From the NCBI RefSeq assembly GCF_021441885.1, contig NZ_CP090438.1, forward strand, positions 1 to 64,000: 64,000 nt of DNA, written 5' to 3'. How positions within the stretch are numbered: the first letter of the stretch is position 1; each line of letters starts with the position of its first letter. Below the pieces are notes generated by a model. That model searched no databases, was not told where the DNA came from, and worked only from the letters and a program-made list of their open reading frames with translations. Position numbers and translations under genes: made by a program. This stretch comes from Vibrio maritimus (GTDB lineage: Bacteria > Pseudomonadota > Gammaproteobacteria > Enterobacterales > Vibrionaceae). Of the stretch, positions 30,782-39,506 are shown one piece after another.

Positions 30782-31165
30782 ATGGGACAGCTTTCAATTT
30801 TAGGCTTTATAGCAATCGGTGGGGCATTTGGCGCTTGCAGTCGCTATTTGATTTCTGAGCTTTGTGTGATGATCCTAGGGCGTGGTTTCCCTTATGGTAC
30901 GTTAACCGTGAATGTTGTCGGTTCGTTTATCATGGGGCTGTTGATAGCGGCTTTTGAGGCAGAGGTGTTTGCTCCAGAGCCATGGCGTCAGATCATTGGT
31001 CTTGGCTTTTTAGGCGCATTGACGACATTCTCTACCTTTTCGATGGACAATGTATTACTAATGCAGCAAGGCGCATTTTTGAAGATGGGACTAAACGTGC
31101 TCCTTAACGTTGTGTTAAGTATCTCAGCCTGTTGGATAGGTTTTCAAATTTTAACCAAAAGTTAG
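30782..31165 (+). CDS. crcB: Fluoride channel FluC/CrcB
   Basis: Dual-topology membrane protein whose antiparallel dimer exports fluoride. The 127 residues have four hydrophobic segments and the family signatures GGAFGACSRYL, GTLTVNVVGSFIMG and GALTTFSTFS. ATG 30782 was chosen over in-frame GTG 30776 because AAGAG lies at the right distance from the ATG. No fluoride riboswitch is recognisable upstream. It is alone before the thiamin operon. Confidence 0.93.
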   Translation: MGQLSILGFIAIGGAFGACSRYLISELCVMILGRGFPYGTLTVNVVGSFIMGLLIAAFEAEVFAPEPWRQIIGLGFLGALTTFSTFSMDNVLLMQQGAFLKMGLNVLLNVVLSISACWIGFQILTKS

Positions 31166-31186
31166 TCAAAAACCACTCAACGGTTA

Positions 31187-31216
31187 TTGAATGTTCGGAA
31201 TCTTTTCTTCTATAAT
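31187..31216 (+). promoter_or_regulatory. Probable promoter of the thi operon
   Basis: TTGAAT (31187-31192), 18-nt spacer, TATAAT (31211-31216), about 10 nt before the riboswitch. Confidence 0.65.
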
Positions 31217-31226
31217 CGTTGCCAAT

Positions 31227-31311
31227 ACTTGTCGGAGTGCCCTCTGGGCTGAGACCGTTAATTCGGGATCCGTTGAACCTGATCTGGTTAATACCAGCGA
31301 AGGGAACAAGA
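31227..31311 (+). promoter_or_regulatory. TPP riboswitch (THI element)
   Basis: P1 CTTGT / ACAAG encloses the hallmark CTGGGCTGAGACC (pyrimidine-sensing arm) and the pyrophosphate arm with ACCTGATCTGGTTAATACCAGCGAAGGGAA. It binds thiamin pyrophosphate and represses the downstream operon. The ~125-nt stretch to thiC contains an AATAAAAG / CTTTTATT hairpin that may be part of the expression platform. Confidence 0.96.
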
Positions 31312-31435
31312 GAATAAAAGTAACTTCACCTCTTTTATTATCAAATAGCTCGCGCTATTGCAGTTGATACCTCTTGTATTCACACATCCGTCAAGCATTT
31401 ATCTTTTATAACTATATGATATATAAGGAAATGCT

Positions 31436-33358
31436 ATGTCGACACGTAAGCAAAATAGACTAGACGCAAAGAACTTCATCGATACGTTATCGGTGACGCC
31501 TTATCCAAACTCAGAGAAAACCTATATTCAAGGTAGCCGCAGCGATCTGCAGGTACCGATGCGTAAGATCTCTCTTTCCGATAGTCTAATTGGTGGCAAT
31601 CAAGATAACCCTGTATACGAGCCTAACGAGCCTATACACGTGTATGACACCTCTGGCTTATACACAGACCCTCAACATGACATCGACCTCTACAATGGCC
31701 TCCCAAAGCTCAGGGAGCAATGGATAGAAGAACGCCTAGATACGGAAGTACTAGACGGTGTGACTTCTGAGTTCGCCAAGGAGCGTTTAGCTGATGAAAC
31801 CTTGGATGAGCTTCGTTACGGTCAATTACCTCGCATTAGACGTGGTGCCGATGGAGCATGCGTTACTCAACTTCACTACGCTCGCAAAGGCATTATTACT
31901 CCTGAGATGGAGTACATCGCCATCCGCGAGAATATGGGACGTCAAAAGCTTAAAGACGAAATGCTCACTCAGCAGCACCCTGGACAACACTTCGGCGCTA
32001 ACCTACCAAAAGAAATCACTCCTGAGTTTGTGCGTAAAGAGGTTGCTGAAGGGCGTGCCATTATACCGTCAAACATCAATCACCCAGAGTCTGAGCCAAT
32101 GATCATTGGTCGAAACTTTTTAGTGAAGGTTAACGCCAATATCGGTAATTCATCGGTCACGTCATCGATTGAAGAAGAAGTAGAAAAATTGGTGTGGGGT
32201 ACGCGCTGGGGTGCCGATACCGTGATGGATTTGTCTACCGGACGAAATATTCACGAGACTCGAGAATGGATCCTTAGAAATAGTCCAGTACCGATCGGTA
32301 CCGTTCCTATGTATCAAGCATTAGAAAAGGTAAATGGTGTAGCTGAGAATCTTACATGGGAAGTGATGCGAGATACACTGATAGAGCAAGCGGAGCAGGG
32401 GGTTGATTACTTTACGATCCACGCGGGTTTGCTCCTACATCATATCCCATTAACCGCAAAGCGTGTGACAGGCATTGTAAGCCGAGGTGGTTCTATTATC
32501 GCTAAGTGGTGTCTTGCGCATCATGAAGAGAGCTTCCTCTACACTAACTTCAAAGAGATCTGTGAGATTTGTGCACGCTATGACGTTGCGTTATCTCTAG
32601 GCGATGGGCTGCGCCCCGGTTCGATAGCCGATGCTAACGATGAAGCTCAGTTTGCTGAGCTTAGAACGCTTGGTAAACTGACTAAGATAGCGTGGGAACA
32701 TGATGTTCAGGTAATCATTGAAGGCCCAGGCCATGTGCCAATGCATATGATTAAAGAGAACATGGAAGAGCAGCTTAAACATTGCCACGAAGCGCCTTTC
32801 TATACTCTAGGTCCATTGACTACAGATATTGCACCTGGCTATGACCACATTACCTCAGGTATCGGTGCTGCAATGATTGGTTGGTATGGCTGCGCTATGT
32901 TGTGTTATGTGACACCCAAAGAGCATCTTGGCCTGCCCAATAAAGAAGATGTGAAGACAGGTCTTATTACTTACAAACTTGCCGCACACGCTGCTGATTT
33001 GGCAAAGGGTCATCCGGGCGCTCAGATCCGTGATAATGCACTGTCAAAGGCAAGATTTGAGTTCCGCTGGGAAGATCAATTCAACCTCGCTCTCGACCCC
33101 GATACAGCACGCCAATTCCATGACGAAACCTTGCCTCAAGAATCTGGGAAAGTTGCCCACTTCTGTTCTATGTGTGGTCCTAAATTCTGCTCAATGAAAA
33201 TCTCACAAGAGGTTCGCGAGTATGCAAAAGACTATCAATCCAATGAAAATATTGAGGTCAAATTAATCGATGATCCCCTTGAAGGAATGCGTCAAAAATC
33301 TCAGGAGTTTAGGGCGACGGGTGCCGAACTTTACCACCCAGCTGTCACCAAAGAATAA
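31436..33358 (+). CDS. thiC: HMP-P synthase ThiC
   Basis: Non-canonical radical-SAM enzyme that rearranges aminoimidazole ribotide to the thiamin pyrimidine HMP-P. The 640 residues show the family's TEMEYIA-like core (ITPEMEYIAIRENMG) and the late CX2CX4C cluster motif CSMCGPKFC (Cys577, 580, 585) binding the 4Fe-4S cluster. AAGGAAATG precedes ATG 31436. It is the first gene of thiCEFSGH under a TPP riboswitch. Confidence 0.97.
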   Translation: MSTRKQNRLDAKNFIDTLSVTPYPNSEKTYIQGSRSDLQVPMRKISLSDSLIGGNQDNPVYEPNEPIHVYDTSGLYTDPQHDIDLYNGLPKLREQWIEERLDTEVLDGVTSEFAKERLADETLDELRYGQLPRIRRGADGACVTQLHYARKGIITPEMEYIAIRENMGRQKLKDEMLTQQHPGQHFGANLPKEITPEFVRKEVAEGRAIIPSNINHPESEPMIIGRNFLVKVNANIGNSSVTSSIEEEVEKLVWGTRWGADTVMDLSTGRNIHETREWILRNSPVPIGTVPMYQALEKVNGVAENLTWEVMRDTLIEQAEQGVDYFTIHAGLLLHHIPLTAKRVTGIVSRGGSIIAKWCLAHHEESFLYTNFKEICEICARYDVALSLGDGLRPGSIADANDEAQFAELRTLGKLTKIAWEHDVQVIIEGPGHVPMHMIKENMEEQLKHCHEAPFYTLGPLTTDIAPGYDHITSGIGAAMIGWYGCAMLCYVTPKEHLGLPNKEDVKTGLITYKLAAHAADLAKGHPGAQIRDNALSKARFEFRWEDQFNLALDPDTARQFHDETLPQESGKVAHFCSMCGPKFCSMKISQEVREYAKDYQSNENIEVKLIDDPLEGMRQKSQEFRATGAELYHPAVTKE

Positions 33359-33389
33359 CTCTACCAACTAGAAGACTAAGGAGCTTCCG

Positions 33390-34619
33390 TTGAAACTTTT
33401 ATTGCCCTCTATTTATGCGCCTGTACATTCTCATATTGAGGATGTACTTCAGCTTGCAAGTAAGGTTGGCTTTGCTGTCGAGTCCATCGAACTTTCTATC
33501 TCAGACCAATGTGAGGTAGTGACGATTGTTGATGGAAATGAAGTCAGTACGATTTCTAGCGACAGTAATAGTAAAGAACACTTTGCTAACTGTGACTATC
33601 GAGTTCGCTATTCACATGATTTAAATGAAACACAGTTATCGAGTAACCTTGCATCGCTTGAATTTGGCGATGTCTACATCGATGTCACTAGCGCTAATAA
33701 TTACGCTGATGTTTGGTCGTGTAGAGAGGACACCATAAAGGCTTCAACGGACGCCAATAAGGTCATAGACAAGGATAATCATTTTGCTTGGTTTGTTGTC
33801 TGCTTAGCTCTGGATTTTCCTCTTGAGGATACGATGATGCTCGCAAGAGCAGGGAGTGTTTCACGTGAAACATGGCCAGCTCAGCTCGAGCAGTTTTCAG
33901 TACCCGTTATTGAAAACCATCACCTTGGCATTCGTGTTGGCTGGGCCGTTGATGCGTCCAACCAAGCTTTCCCTACAGTGAGTAAGCAAAAGCTAGGTCT
34001 CTATCCAGTGGTTGATAGCATTGAATGGATAGAGCGTCTGCTAAAGCTAGGTGTCAAAACGATTCAGCTTCGAATCAAGCAACCTGACACACCTAACCTT
34101 GAACAACAAATAGAACAAGCTATAAGACTTGGTGAGAAGCATGATGCACAAGTCTTTATTAATGACTATTGGCAGTTGGCACTAAAGCATGGTGCGTATG
34201 GTGTTCACTTAGGGCAAGAAGACATCGAAGTTGCGGACCTAAAACAACTAGCTGAGCAAGGCATTGCGTTAGGGCTATCGACGCACGGTTACTACGAACT
34301 GCTGCGCATTATCCAGATTAATCCGAGCTACATTGCTTTAGGCCACATTTTCCCAACAACGACTAAACAGATGCCGTCGAAACCACAAGGGTTAGTTAGG
34401 TTGGCCTTATATCAAAAGCTCATCGATTCGATTCCTTACGGTGATGTAATCGGCTATCCGACGGTCGCTATTGGTGGGATCGATCTTAAAACAGCGAAAC
34501 CCGTTTGGGACTGTGGTGTTACGAGTCTAGCGGTTGTACGAGCTATTACCTTATCCGACAACGTACCGGCAGTACTTGATAACTTTGCAACGATTATGAG
34601 TGAGCGAACACATGATTAA
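33390..34619 (+). CDS. thiE: Thiamin-phosphate synthase ThiE with N-terminal extension
   Basis: Couples HMP-PP and thiazole phosphate to thiamin phosphate. The 409 residues are about twice the usual ThiE length. The TIM-barrel ThiE domain occupies about 201-405 (KLGLYPVVDS, TIQLRIK, HLGQEDI, ALGHIFPTTTK, AIGGI). Residues 1-195 are an extra domain; the stretch HFAWFVVCLALDFPLEDTMMLARA (131-154) resembles the C-terminal helix region of HMP-P kinase ThiD, possibly a vestige. Start is TTG 33390 with AAGGAG 7 nt upstream. A perfect parS site is embedded at codons 156-161. thiD is absent from this operon. Confidence 0.93.
   Translation: MKLLLPSIYAPVHSHIEDVLQLASKVGFAVESIELSISDQCEVVTIVDGNEVSTISSDSNSKEHFANCDYRVRYSHDLNETQLSSNLASLEFGDVYIDVTSANNYADVWSCREDTIKASTDANKVIDKDNHFAWFVVCLALDFPLEDTMMLARAGSVSRETWPAQLEQFSVPVIENHHLGIRVGWAVDASNQAFPTVSKQKLGLYPVVDSIEWIERLLKLGVKTIQLRIKQPDTPNLEQQIEQAIRLGEKHDAQVFINDYWQLALKHGAYGVHLGQEDIEVADLKQLAEQGIALGLSTHGYYELLRIIQINPSYIALGHIFPTTTKQMPSKPQGLVRLALYQKLIDSIPYGDVIGYPTVAIGGIDLKTAKPVWDCGVTSLAVVRAITLSDNVPAVLDNFATIMSERTHD
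33857..33872. promoter_or_regulatory. parS: parS site inside thiE
   Basis: TGTTTCACGTGAAACA is a perfect 16-bp palindrome identical to the ParB binding site of Vibrio chromosome I. It lies in the thiE reading frame (encoding VSRET). Origin-proximal parS sites load ParB for origin segregation. Confidence 0.92.
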
Positions 34620-35379
34620 CGATGTTCAGTTCAAACAGTATTTGAGACAACTCAGCTTGACGAATGTGGGTGAAGCAGGACAAGCAGATATTGTGAACTC
34701 TCATGTTTTGATCATTGGTTGCGGTGGCCTTGGAACTGCCGCAAGTATCTATCTAGCTGGAGCTGGGATCGGCCGAATAGTGCTAGCAGATGATGATGTC
34801 ATTGAAACATCCAATCTACCTAGACAAGTTACTTATGGCTACGCAGATGTCGGTGTGTCCAAGGTAGCGTGTTTGGCTAAAAGTCTCACCAACCAAAACC
34901 CGAATATTAGCGTCAGAGCGATTAATAAGAGGCTTGAGGCTAGCCAGTTAGCGTTAGAGATATCGCTTGCAGATGTGGTTGTGGACTGTAGCGACAACAT
35001 CACTACACGCCAGGCTGTTAACCAGTACTGCCGTCAACATAATACCGATCTAGTGACTGCTGCAGCAATTGGATGGAATGGGCAACTGAGCGTATTCCCT
35101 TTTTCATCCAACCTAGATGTACCGTGTTATCGCTGCCTGTATCCATTTGACGAGATAACAGGGGCGTCAAAATGCTCTGAATCAGCGGTAATGGGTCCTG
35201 TGGTTGGGATGATGGGGGTCTATCAAGCATTGGAGACACTAAAGCTGATCCTAGCCGTTCATCGTGATAGCCAAGATAAACAGTTGCCAGATTTGAGACT
35301 ATTCGACGGACTCAACGGTAGTTGGCAATCATTGAGAATTAACAAAGACACTGAATGCAGTGTGTGCGGCAACAAGTAA
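34612..35379 (+). CDS. thiF: ThiS adenylyltransferase ThiF
   Basis: E1-like enzyme that adenylates the C-terminus of ThiS for sulfur loading. The 255 residues have the nucleotide-binding GCGGLGT loop (about 36-42), the LADDDVIETSNLPRQ segment, and two Cys pairs for zinc (CYRCLYP; CSVCG). ATG 34612 overlaps the thiE end by 8 nt; an in-frame GTG at 34600 is possible but less like homologues (MND/MIND start). Confidence 0.95.
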   Translation: MINDVQFKQYLRQLSLTNVGEAGQADIVNSHVLIIGCGGLGTAASIYLAGAGIGRIVLADDDVIETSNLPRQVTYGYADVGVSKVACLAKSLTNQNPNISVRAINKRLEASQLALEISLADVVVDCSDNITTRQAVNQYCRQHNTDLVTAAAIGWNGQLSVFPFSSNLDVPCYRCLYPFDEITGASKCSESAVMGPVVGMMGVYQALETLKLILAVHRDSQDKQLPDLRLFDGLNGSWQSLRINKDTECSVCGNK

Positions 35380-35399
35380 AAAGAAGTAAGAGAGCAGAG

Positions 35400-35603
35400 A
35401 TGATTCAGTTAAAAGTAAATAATTCCATCCATCAGATGTCGCAAGAAACTAACCTAGCTAACTTGCTTGCAGAGCTAGATATTGACGCGCTAGGTTGTGC
35501 GATTGCTGTCGACGATCAGATCGTTCCTAGATCGGAGTGGCCTACATTCACTGTCAAAGAAAACATGTCCATCAATATTTTTCAAGCGATAGCAGGGGGC
35601 TAA
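35400..35603 (+). CDS. thiS: Sulfur carrier protein ThiS
   Basis: Ubiquitin-like carrier whose C-terminal Gly-Gly thiocarboxylate gives sulfur to the thiazole. The 67 residues end AIAGG as required. ATG 35400 was chosen (MIQLKVN), preceded by GAGAGCAGAG. It is 3 nt before thiG, so the carrier and synthase are translationally coupled. Confidence 0.95.
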   Translation: MIQLKVNNSIHQMSQETNLANLLAELDIDALGCAIAVDDQIVPRSEWPTFTVKENMSINIFQAIAGG

Positions 35604-35606
35604 CTG

Positions 35607-36374
35607 ATGCTGAAGATTGCAGATAAAACCTTTAACTCAAGACTTTTTACCGGTACCGGTAAATTCGCTGATCAGTCGTTGATGATGAAGTCTATCGTAG
35701 AGAGTGGTTCAGAATTAGCGACGATGGCACTGAAGCGGGTTGATCTCGACGGTCAAGATGATGACATCTTGCGTCCTCTAATCAGTAATAAGGTCAACTT
35801 GCTTCCCAACACCTCAGGTGCAAAAAACGCAAAGGATGCAATATTTGCGGCTCATCTAGCGAGAGAAGCATTGGGTACTAACTGGTTAAAATTGGAAATA
35901 CACCCTGACCCGAAATACTTATTACCTGATCCAATTGAAACATTAAAGGCGGCGGAGCAGTTGGTAAAGGATGGCTTTATTGTTTTACCTTACTGTCACT
36001 CTGATCCGACGCTTTGTAAACATCTAGAGGAAGTAGGCTGTGCTGCTGTGATGCCATTAGGTGCTCCAATTGGAAGCAATAAAGGCATAGTCAGTAAAGA
36101 CTTCTTAGAGATCATTATCGAGCAAGCGAATGTGCCTGTTGTCGTCGACGCTGGAATTGGTGCGCCTTCTCATGCGGCACTTGCCATGGAGATGGGGGCC
36201 GATGCAGTCTTGGTTAACACAGCAATAGCCGCTGCTGCTGACCCAGTCGCGATGGCTCGTGCATTTAAGTTAGCAGTAGAATCAGGTCGCATCGCTTATG
36301 AAAGTGGATTGGCTGGTACCGTGAATCACGCTGTTGCGTCTAGTCCGCTTACTGCATTCCTTGATTCGATGTAG
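35607..36374 (+). CDS. thiG: Thiazole synthase ThiG
   Basis: TIM-barrel enzyme that forms the thiazole phosphate from DXP, ThiS-thiocarboxylate and dehydroglycine. The 255 residues include FTGTGKF, the Schiff-base lysine region LEIHPDPKYLLPD and VVVDAGIGAPSHAA. AGGGGG precedes ATG 35607, inside the thiS end. Confidence 0.96.
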   Translation: MLKIADKTFNSRLFTGTGKFADQSLMMKSIVESGSELATMALKRVDLDGQDDDILRPLISNKVNLLPNTSGAKNAKDAIFAAHLAREALGTNWLKLEIHPDPKYLLPDPIETLKAAEQLVKDGFIVLPYCHSDPTLCKHLEEVGCAAVMPLGAPIGSNKGIVSKDFLEIIIEQANVPVVVDAGIGAPSHAALAMEMGADAVLVNTAIAAAADPVAMARAFKLAVESGRIAYESGLAGTVNHAVASSPLTAFLDSM

Positions 36375-36385
36375 GAGAGAGCACC

Positions 36386-37498
36386 ATGAGCTTTGTTGAA
36401 GAACATGCTAAGTATGACTGGGATGACGTTAGGTTGTCTATCTACGGCAAAACAGCGGGCGATGTGCAAAGAGCTTTGTCTAAATCTCGTCTTGATCTAG
36501 AAGATTTCAAAGCATTGATTAGTCCTGCAGCCGAGCCTTTTCTAGAGCAAATGGCGCAGCGTTCCTTCGCTCTAACTCGTAAGCGTTTCGGTCATACTAT
36601 GTCTATGTACATTCCCTTGTACTTATCCAACCTGTGTGCCAACGCGTGTACTTACTGCGGCTTTTCCATGGAAAACCGTATTAAACGTAAAACACTATCG
36701 AAGCAGGAAATAGCACTCGAATGTGACGTTATTAAACAAATGGGCTTCGACAATATCCTTTTGGTGACAGGCGAGCACGAGAATAAGGTGGGAATGAACT
36801 ACTTTAACGAAGTCATTCCTGAGATCAAAAAACACTTTAGCTATCTTGCGATGGAAGTGCAGCCTTTAGATAAAGAAGATTACGCGATATTAAAGCAGCA
36901 CGGCTTAGATGCGGTGATGGTCTATCAGGAGACCTATCACAGACGTACCTATGCAGAACATCACCTGCGTGGTAACAAGATGGATTTTGATTACCGACTG
37001 GATACGCCGGACCGTCTTGCGCAAGCTGGCATTGATAAAATTGGTATCGGATCTTTGATAGGACTCGAAGAGTGGCGCACCGACTGTTTTTACGTCGCGG
37101 CACACCTTCAGTATCTTGAGAGTCGTTATTGGAAAACCCGTTATTCGATCTCGTTCCCTAGGCTTAGACCTTGCGAGGGAGCACTGCAACCTAAGTCGGT
37201 GATGACAGACAAACAGTTAGTTCAGCTGATCTGCGCTTATCGATTATTCAATAACGAGGTTGAGTTGTCACTGTCGACTCGTGAATCAGCCACGTTTAGA
37301 GACCATGTTTATCCTCTCGGTATTACCAGTATTAGCGCAGCATCTAAAACACAGCCAGGCGGCTACGCTAACGACGAAGAAGAGCTAGAGCAGTTTGCCA
37401 TTAGTGATGAGCGAAGTGCAGAGCTTGTTGCAGCCTCTGTTAAAAGGGCAGGTATGGAACCGGTTTGGAAGGATTGGCACCAGTCTTACTCTGGATAG
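36386..37498 (+). CDS. thiH: Dehydroglycine synthase ThiH
   Basis: Radical-SAM tyrosine lyase that supplies dehydroglycine for thiazole formation. The 370 residues carry the CX3CX2C motif in LCANACTYCGF and the downstream BATS domain (LSLSTRESATFRD). It is the last gene of the operon, 11 nt after thiG; a parS site and a terminator follow. Confidence 0.96.
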   Translation: MSFVEEHAKYDWDDVRLSIYGKTAGDVQRALSKSRLDLEDFKALISPAAEPFLEQMAQRSFALTRKRFGHTMSMYIPLYLSNLCANACTYCGFSMENRIKRKTLSKQEIALECDVIKQMGFDNILLVTGEHENKVGMNYFNEVIPEIKKHFSYLAMEVQPLDKEDYAILKQHGLDAVMVYQETYHRRTYAEHHLRGNKMDFDYRLDTPDRLAQAGIDKIGIGSLIGLEEWRTDCFYVAAHLQYLESRYWKTRYSISFPRLRPCEGALQPKSVMTDKQLVQLICAYRLFNNEVELSLSTRESATFRDHVYPLGITSISAASKTQPGGYANDEEELEQFAISDERSAELVAASVKRAGMEPVWKDWHQSYSG

Positions 37499-37509
37499 TA
37501 ACTCTTACA

Positions 37510-37525
37510 TGTTTCACGTGAAACA
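37510..37525. promoter_or_regulatory. parS: parS site after thiH
   Basis: Second exact TGTTTCACGTGAAACA palindrome, 11 nt after the thiH stop and 3.65 kb from the thiE copy. It is intergenic, immediately before the shared terminator. Confidence 0.93.
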
Positions 37526-37528
37526 ACG

Positions 37529-37558
37529 AAAAAAGGCGCTGTAAACCAGCGCCTTTTC
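37529..37558 (+). terminator. Bidirectional terminator thiH / pepP
   Basis: AAAAGGCGCTG / CAGCGCCTTTTC stem with a TAAAC loop, between convergent genes. Confidence 0.9.
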
Positions 37559-37577
37559 TTTATCTAACGGATTAATC

Positions 37578-39365
37578 TTAGAGTGGCTTACAAGCTTCCT
37601 CTAGCCACACCAGCGCTTCCCCCTCGACTAATGGAGAGACGTCGCTCCAGACTTTTTGATGATACTGATTCAACCAAGCCTTTTCGCCTTCAGTGAGTAG
37701 TTCTGTCACGATATTGCGTTTGTCGATTGGGCAGCGAGTCAACGCCTCAAAACCGTACATTACGCTATCACCATTTGTTGCCTTTTCGACAACAAGCTCA
37801 AGGTTCTCTATACGGATACCGAACTCATCTGCACGATAGTAACCCGGCTCATTTGACAACACCATGCCAGGAACCAGGGGAGTATTGTTAACAGCCTTGG
37901 CTATGCGCTGTGGTCCTTCATGAACACTCAGGAAATGACCCACACCATGACCTGTACCATGGTCGTAGTCGAAGCCATTTGCCCACAAATGCTGGCGAGC
38001 TAATACATCTAACTGGTGACCACAAGTTCCTCTCGGGAAGAGTGCAGATGCGAGACTGATATGACCCTTTAGTACCAGTGTAAACTGACGCTTCATTTCG
38101 TCACTAGGCGTACCGATTGCGATGGTGCGAGTAATATCTGTCGTGCCGTCTAGGTACTGACCACCTGAGTCTACAAGGTACAAGGTATCTTGAATGATTG
38201 GGCCTGGTACTTCCTGGTTTTCATGATTGTAATGGCACATAGCAGCATTACCAGCAGAGGCCGAAATGGTATCAAAGCTGAGGTCGACAAGGCTTGCATC
38301 CGCGCGGCGGAAGGTTTCTAGCTTGTCAGCAAGTACAGCTTCGTCATACAGATTACCAGCCGCAACTTCTGCATCAAGCCAGCAGAGGAAGTTGGTCATC
38401 GCAGCACCGTCGCGAATGTGGCTCTGCTTCATGCCTTCCACTTCTACAGAATTCTTAGCCGCCTTTGGCATCAAACATGGATCGGCGATTTCCAGCAGCA
38501 ATGCACCATATTGCTCTAATTTGAGCTTGAACCAAGCGTTACTTGTCGCTGGGTCCAACGTGACTTTTTTGGTTTCTAGAGTTTTAAGGACACTCTCTAA
38601 AGTCTCAGGGAGGCAAACTTCTACGCCTTGCCCAACGTGAGAATTGAAGGCTTCACGGTCTTCGATTCTAGATGGGTCGATGAAGAACTGCGTTTTACCA
38701 TCGGAGTACAGGATGGCATGGGAAAGCAAAACAGGTAGGCGTGAAACGTCGAGACCACGAATGTTGAGCATCCAACAAATAGAGTCTAGCTCAGTAATTA
38801 TGGCGGCATCGGCACCAGACTTGTTCAGTGACTCTGCAAGCGTCTTACGCTTCTGTTCACTGCTTTGACCAACCTTGTCTAAAGGCATCAAACGAACGTT
38901 ACTTAGCAGAGCGTCAGGGCGGTCGCTCCAGAATAGATCAATCGGGTTTTCATCAACAGCAACGAGCTCGTACTTACCTGCAAGCTGATCAATTGCGCCT
39001 TGATACCAACTCCCTCTATGCATGCGTGGATCAACGGCAATGCGAGCACCAAGCTCAACTGACTCCATAGTCCATGTTAGTGGTGGTTGTTCAATAAGGT
39101 GGCAGTAGTCAAAAGTACCTGCTGGAACTTGCTTGCGAACTTGTACCGTATAGCGACCATCAACAAAAATAGCGGCTGATTGGCGAGTGATAACCGCTGC
39201 ACCTGCTGACCCAGTGAACTGCGTTAGCCAGTGAAGTCGCTCGTTGTGAGCTGGGACATACTCGCCCAAGTACTCGTCTTCATGGGCAACAATAAACGCA
39301 TCCAAGTTATTGTCGGTGAGCCAAGATTGAATCTGTTCAACTCGGCGAGAAATCTGTTCCTGCAT
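37578..39365 (-). CDS. M24-family Xaa-Pro aminopeptidase
   Basis: Cytosolic metallopeptidase that removes an N-terminal residue preceding proline. The 595 residues fit the long three-domain form (two creatinase-like N-terminal domains, then the pita-bread catalytic domain, about 305-540). Metal ligands are visible in VDSGGQYLDGTTDITRT (two Asp), HGTGHGVGHFLSVHE (His), LSNEPGYY (Glu) and RIENL (Glu). Start 39365 (MQEQISRRVEQ) follows AAAGGAACT; the frame extends 11 codons upstream without an SD. It is monocistronic. It is longer than E. coli PepP (441 aa), so the symbol is left blank. Confidence 0.92.
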   Translation of the reverse strand: MQEQISRRVEQIQSWLTDNNLDAFIVAHEDEYLGEYVPAHNERLHWLTQFTGSAGAAVITRQSAAIFVDGRYTVQVRKQVPAGTFDYCHLIEQPPLTWTMESVELGARIAVDPRMHRGSWYQGAIDQLAGKYELVAVDENPIDLFWSDRPDALLSNVRLMPLDKVGQSSEQKRKTLAESLNKSGADAAIITELDSICWMLNIRGLDVSRLPVLLSHAILYSDGKTQFFIDPSRIEDREAFNSHVGQGVEVCLPETLESVLKTLETKKVTLDPATSNAWFKLKLEQYGALLLEIADPCLMPKAAKNSVEVEGMKQSHIRDGAAMTNFLCWLDAEVAAGNLYDEAVLADKLETFRRADASLVDLSFDTISASAGNAAMCHYNHENQEVPGPIIQDTLYLVDSGGQYLDGTTDITRTIAIGTPSDEMKRQFTLVLKGHISLASALFPRGTCGHQLDVLARQHLWANGFDYDHGTGHGVGHFLSVHEGPQRIAKAVNNTPLVPGMVLSNEPGYYRADEFGIRIENLELVVEKATNGDSVMYGFEALTRCPIDKRNIVTELLTEGEKAWLNQYHQKVWSDVSPLVEGEALVWLEEACKPL

Positions 39366-39506
39366 CTGTAGTTCCTTTGTCTCGGCGAAGCGTGTCACCT
39401 TACTATTATTTGCTCTATAAGCTAGCGCTTTTGCGGATGATATACAATCGATTCTATGCTCAGATGAAACTATCCACCAATAGTTACTACGATCAAATTT
39501 GGTTCG

